Assembly (NCBI GenBank): GCA_030642465.1
Contig: DAOWNS010000061.1
Span: forward strand, 1-8,684
Length of the DNA: 8,684 bases
Source: Candidatus Thorarchaeota archaeon
GTDB lineage: Archaea > Asgardarchaeota > Thorarchaeia > Thorarchaeales > Thorarchaeaceae
Direction of reading: 5' to 3'
Of this stretch, positions 5,738 to 8,684 are shown in pieces. The notes beneath the pieces are model-generated. The model saw nothing but the letters and a program-made list of their open reading frames with translations, did not search any database and was not told the DNA's origin. Position numbers and translations under genes: made by a program. Positions within the stretch are counted from its first letter, which is position 1, and every line of letters begins with the position of its first letter.

Positions 5738-5746
5738 CGCTGTCTG

Positions 5747-7822
5747 ATGTCCGGGCTTAGTGATGAGGGTCCACAAGAACGATTCGAAGAGTTTCTTCGC
5801 ACCTACAAAGATGAAGATGGCAGGCTTGCTTATTGGTCCCGATTGCAGCAAATGTCGATTAACGACGAGTCATCAATTGTAGTAAACTTCCAAGATTTAG
5901 CCAGCTTCGACAGTGTGTTCATAACACTAGCCACAGAGGATCCTGCGCAGTTCCTGAAGATGATTAATGGCGCCTTGGTTTCAGTTTTGAAAATTGAAGA
6001 CCCAGATTATGTTAGCACACTCGACACAAACATGCTAAAAGTTCGAATTATTGATTACCCTGAACATATTCCGCTCAGAGCCATTCGTTCAAAACATATC
6101 GGACGACTATTACACATCAGTGGCATCATGATGCGGGCGAGTATAGTCAAGCCGCTTCTAATCGAAGCAATGTTTAGATGTCGCATCTGTGGGGGTGATA
6201 TTCCTCAGACTCAAGAGGACGGAAGATACACCGAACCGGCACTTTGTCCTGTTTGTGGAAAGAAGACAGCTATGAGACTTATCCCAGAGCTATCCCATTT
6301 TATCGATTGGCAAAAGGTGAGAATTCAAGAATCCCCTGAAGAACTGCCTCCCGGTCAAATGCCGCGGTCCGTTGATGTCATTCTTGAAGGTGACATCGTT
6401 GACATATCAAGACCGGGCGACTTCGTGAAAGTAACAGGGCTTCTTGAAACAACACCCGATTTCTCCAGGCGTGGCGGCAGACTGGCAACGTTCAATGTAT
6501 TTATCGATGCAAGTGGGGTAGAGATTACAGAGAAAGAATACGAGCAGTTGGAAATCTCTGAGGAAGATGAGAAGAAGATACGGGAGCTGGCGGAAGATCA
6601 GTATGTTTACGAACGGGTATGCGCTTCAATCGCACCCTCAATTCATGGTCACGAACAAATCAAGGAGTCAATCGCACTTCTTCTCTTTGGCGGAGTTGAG
6701 AAACAGCTGCCAGACGGCACCCGACTCAGAGGCAAATCAAACATCCTGATGATTGGAGACCCTGGCACCGGGAAGAGCCAGATTCTCAAGTTTGTTTCTA
6801 ATTTGGCTGCGCGAGCGTTGTACACTTCTGGCAAAGGTACTACTGCTGCAGGTCTTACCGCCGCAGTAATCCATGATACCGAAACAGGTGCCATGACTCT
6901 GGAAGCAGGGGCATTAGTACTGGCTGACCAAGGAATCGCATGTATCGACGAGTTTGACAAAATGGACCCGAATGATAGGAATGCAATTCATGAGGCCATG
7001 GAGCAGCACACGGTCAGCATCGCAAAGGCTGGAATCATAGCAACATTGAATGCAAGAACATCAATACTGGCGGCAGCAAATCCAACACTTGGCAGGTATG
7101 AGCCTTCAAATAGTGTACAACAGAATATACAACTTCCATTCACGATTCTCTCGAGGTTTGACCTGATGTGGATCATGGTTGATACTGTGGAAGCCACCAA
7201 AGACAGAGAGCTAGCACAATTCATTCTTGGTATGCATCAGAGGAAGAAAATACCAACCGGGTCTGCAACGCCGCCACTCCCACCGGAATTCCTGAAGAAG
7301 TACATTGGCTATGCCAATCGTTACGTCATACCTCAGCTCACTTCTGAAGCCGCAGAAGTGATTGAGAATTTCTATGTTGACCTTCGAAAGACTGCTGAGG
7401 GTGGCGCAGCACCTGTTCCCATAACAGCACGTCAACTGGAATCCCTAGTTCGTCTTGCTGAGTCGAGAGCTCGGATGGCGCTGCGGTCTAAGGTGAGCAA
7501 GGAAGATGCGCAAAATGCAGTGCGGCTAATGGAAGCATCACTGCGAATGGTTGCACTCGATAGTATCACTGGTAAAATTGACATAGACCGTCTAGTGTCA
7601 AAAATGAGCGCAGCCCAACGCAGTTCTTCTGATATCATCCTTAAAGTGATGAGGGACTTAGAGTCTGAAGGAACTTCCACTGTCGATGAAGAGGCGTTGC
7701 TTCAGCGAGTACAATCAATGGGTCTTCCGCGAGATAGAGCGGAAGAAGTTATCAAAAAGCTAGTTACAGAAGGCATCCTCTTTCATCCTAGAGAGGGCAA
7801 AGTTAGACGGGCCCAGAGTTGA
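5747..7822 (+). CDS. mcm: MCM replicative DNA helicase
   Basis: A 691-residue protein of normal archaeal MCM length. The N-terminal A domain begins ERFEEFLRTYKDEDGRLAYW. A zinc-binding subdomain uses C145, C148, C167 and C170 (CRIC..CPVC), and the OB fold follows with its DFVKVTGLLETTPD strand. The AAA+ core has Walker A GDPGTGKS (337-344), Walker B CIDEFDKM (D401/E402), the pre-sensor-1 hairpin SIAKAGI (K426), sensor 1 AAANP (N445), the arginine finger LSRFD (R470) and sensor 2 near ITARQLE (R562). A C-terminal winged helix occupies about 620-691. MCM hexamers unwind DNA at the fork. There is no intein, although archaeal MCM P-loops are a known intein site. The ATG at 5747 has GAGG upstream and fits the family start. 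It follows gins23 and precedes hel308 by 26 bases. Confidence 0.98.
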   Translation: MSGLSDEGPQERFEEFLRTYKDEDGRLAYWSRLQQMSINDESSIVVNFQDLASFDSVFITLATEDPAQFLKMINGALVSVLKIEDPDYVSTLDTNMLKVRIIDYPEHIPLRAIRSKHIGRLLHISGIMMRASIVKPLLIEAMFRCRICGGDIPQTQEDGRYTEPALCPVCGKKTAMRLIPELSHFIDWQKVRIQESPEELPPGQMPRSVDVILEGDIVDISRPGDFVKVTGLLETTPDFSRRGGRLATFNVFIDASGVEITEKEYEQLEISEEDEKKIRELAEDQYVYERVCASIAPSIHGHEQIKESIALLLFGGVEKQLPDGTRLRGKSNILMIGDPGTGKSQILKFVSNLAARALYTSGKGTTAAGLTAAVIHDTETGAMTLEAGALVLADQGIACIDEFDKMDPNDRNAIHEAMEQHTVSIAKAGIIATLNARTSILAAANPTLGRYEPSNSVQQNIQLPFTILSRFDLMWIMVDTVEATKDRELAQFILGMHQRKKIPTGSATPPLPPEFLKKYIGYANRYVIPQLTSEAAEVIENFYVDLRKTAEGGAAPVPITARQLESLVRLAESRARMALRSKVSKEDAQNAVRLMEASLRMVALDSITGKIDIDRLVSKMSAAQRSSSDIILKVMRDLESEGTSTVDEEALLQRVQSMGLPRDRAEEVIKKLVTEGILFHPREGKVRRAQS

Positions 7823-7838
7823 ATACAGAAGTCACGAC

Positions 7839-7843
7839 AGGTG
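7839..7843 (+). promoter_or_regulatory. Shine-Dalgarno site for hel308
   Basis: AGGTG lies five bases before the ATG at 7849, supporting that start. An in-frame TTG at 7819, overlapping the mcm stop as TTGA, would add only ten residues and cannot be excluded. Confidence 0.5.
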
Positions 7844-7848
7844 TCCCA

Positions 7849-8684
7849 ATGACAAGGAAGAAGAAGACCCTGGAAAGTCTTCCAATCAATCGGAAGATCA
7901 TCGATCTCCTTCATAGCTTTGGCATAAGCAAGCTCTTTCCTCCTCAAGAAGATGCTTTTGAAACAGGTGTACTCGATGGCAAAAACCTTGTACTAGCAAT
8001 CCCCACAAGCTCAGGAAAAACACTTGTTGCTGAAATTTGCATGCTCAAGACAATCTTGGAAGGGAAAGGCAAAGCTCTCTATCTAGTTCCATTGCGTTCT
8101 CTTGCCCATGAGAAGTATGTTGAGTTTAAGAAATACGAGCAGCTTGGGATCACGACGGCGTTGTCAGTGGGAGATTATGACTCTCCCGGCACACGTCTGC
8201 ATGATGCCGACATTGTCATACTGACAACAGAACGGGCAGATTCACTCATTCGTCATGGTACAAATTGGTTGAGCGAAGTGGGAATCATTACAGTTGACGA
8301 AATTCATCTCGTGAACGATCCATCAAGAGGTCCCACAGTTGAAATGGTATTAGCGAAGCTATTGCGAATAATCCCGGGGATTCAAATTGTAGCATTGAGC
8401 GCCACAATATCAAATGCGGGAGAGATAGCTGACTGGTTGGATGCCGAACTTGTAAGAAGCGATTGGCGTCCTGTACCATTACGCGAAGGAGTCTTTCTCG
8501 ATGGCACAATACTGTTCAATGACGGATCAACGAGGAGAATTACACGAGCTCGCAAAGAGGAGCTGATTGATGTTGTTTGTGATATCCTTGATGAGGGCGG
8601 CCAAGTCTTGGTGTTTGTATCAAGCCGAAGGTCCACAGTATCAGTTGCCAAGAAGCTCGCGTCCAGTGTACGTCCATACGTTAC
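7849..8684 (+). CDS. hel308: Hel308-type Ski2-like DNA helicase, 3' end missing
   Basis: The first 278 residues of a superfamily 2 helicase run off the window end. Visible motifs in order are: LPI near the start; a Q motif LFPPQ (29-33); motif I AIPTSSGKT (50-58); motif Ia VPLRSLAHEK (80-89); motif Ib TTERADSLIR; motif II DEIH (150-153) followed by RGPTVE; motif III LSATISN (183-189); the Hel308 signature SDWRPVPLREGV (204-215); and the beginning of RecA domain 2 with VLVFVSSRR, motif IV. Archaeal Hel308 proteins are about 700 residues, so some 420 are missing. Hel308 (Hjm) unwinds lagging strands at stalled forks and remodels recombination intermediates. Its place 26 bases after mcm, with its own AGGTG site, suggests co-expression with the replicative helicase. 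The call over other Ski2-like helicases rests mainly on the SDWRPVPLREGV block. Confidence 0.93.
   Translation, partial: MTRKKKTLESLPINRKIIDLLHSFGISKLFPPQEDAFETGVLDGKNLVLAIPTSSGKTLVAEICMLKTILEGKGKALYLVPLRSLAHEKYVEFKKYEQLGITTALSVGDYDSPGTRLHDADIVILTTERADSLIRHGTNWLSEVGIITVDEIHLVNDPSRGPTVEMVLAKLLRIIPGIQIVALSATISNAGEIADWLDAELVRSDWRPVPLREGVFLDGTILFNDGSTRRITRARKEELIDVVCDILDEGGQVLVFVSSRRSTVSVAKKLASSVRPYV

Noticed and set aside
5690..5746. TTG at 5690 as the mcm start
   Set aside because: The 19 extra residues do not resemble the MCM N-terminus, and the ATG at 5747 has a Shine-Dalgarno site.
6078..6800. Possible intein in the MCM P-loop
   Set aside because: The protein reads continuously through GDPGTGKSQILKF with no insertion, and the total length is normal.
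1..8684. CRISPR arrays, insertion sequences or integrase sites, including at the tRNA 3' end
   Set aside because: No regularly spaced repeats, transposase or integrase genes, or second copy of the tRNA end were seen by eye.

Overview
The window is archaeal. It carries an Orc1/Cdc6 initiator, both clamp-loader (RFC) subunits, a GINS subunit, an MCM helicase and a Hel308-type helicase. These are information-processing proteins of the archaeal/eukaryotic kind. A tRNA without an encoded CCA tail, TATA-like elements upstream of several genes and short Shine-Dalgarno matches fit the same picture. G+C looks to be in the mid-40s percent by eye. The lineage cannot be fixed from these genes alone; an Asgard-type or other mesophilic archaeon is possible, but this is a guess.

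Layout from left to right. tRNA-Gly(CCC) is at 11-84, followed by about 270 bases without a convincing gene that contain two small hairpins and candidate promoter elements. A rightward unit follows: orc1/cdc6 (352-1545), a small winged-helix DNA-binding protein (1566-1850) and truA (1867-2697), with gaps of only 20 and 16 bases. The leftward clamp-loader pair is rfcS (4826-3882) then rfcL (3875-2657), 6 bases apart. The 3' end of rfcL overlaps the 3' end of truA tail to tail by 41 bases. A 220-250 base divergent region (4827 to about 5077) separates rfcS from a second rightward unit: gins23 (5078-5635), mcm (5747-7822) and hel308 (7849 to the window edge, incomplete).

The genes form a compact replication and repair neighbourhood. 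Orc1/Cdc6 marks origins and helps load MCM, MCM with GINS forms the replicative helicase core, RFC loads the PCNA clamp, and Hel308 acts at stalled forks. TruA (tRNA pseudouridylation) is the functional outlier. The small winged-helix protein is a candidate regulator.

The most striking feature is that rfcL is not one open frame. It breaks at about 3464-3467, between Walker B and sensor 1, and two missing bases there would restore the family sequence exactly. Two sequence oddities also stand out: a Ser in place of the last Walker A Gly of RFC-S, and loss of the usual LDPRV arginine in Orc1/Cdc6. I see no CRISPR array, transposon, intein or clear origin recognition boxes. I found no evidence for a wholly new system; the interest lies in the arrangement and in these specific deviations.
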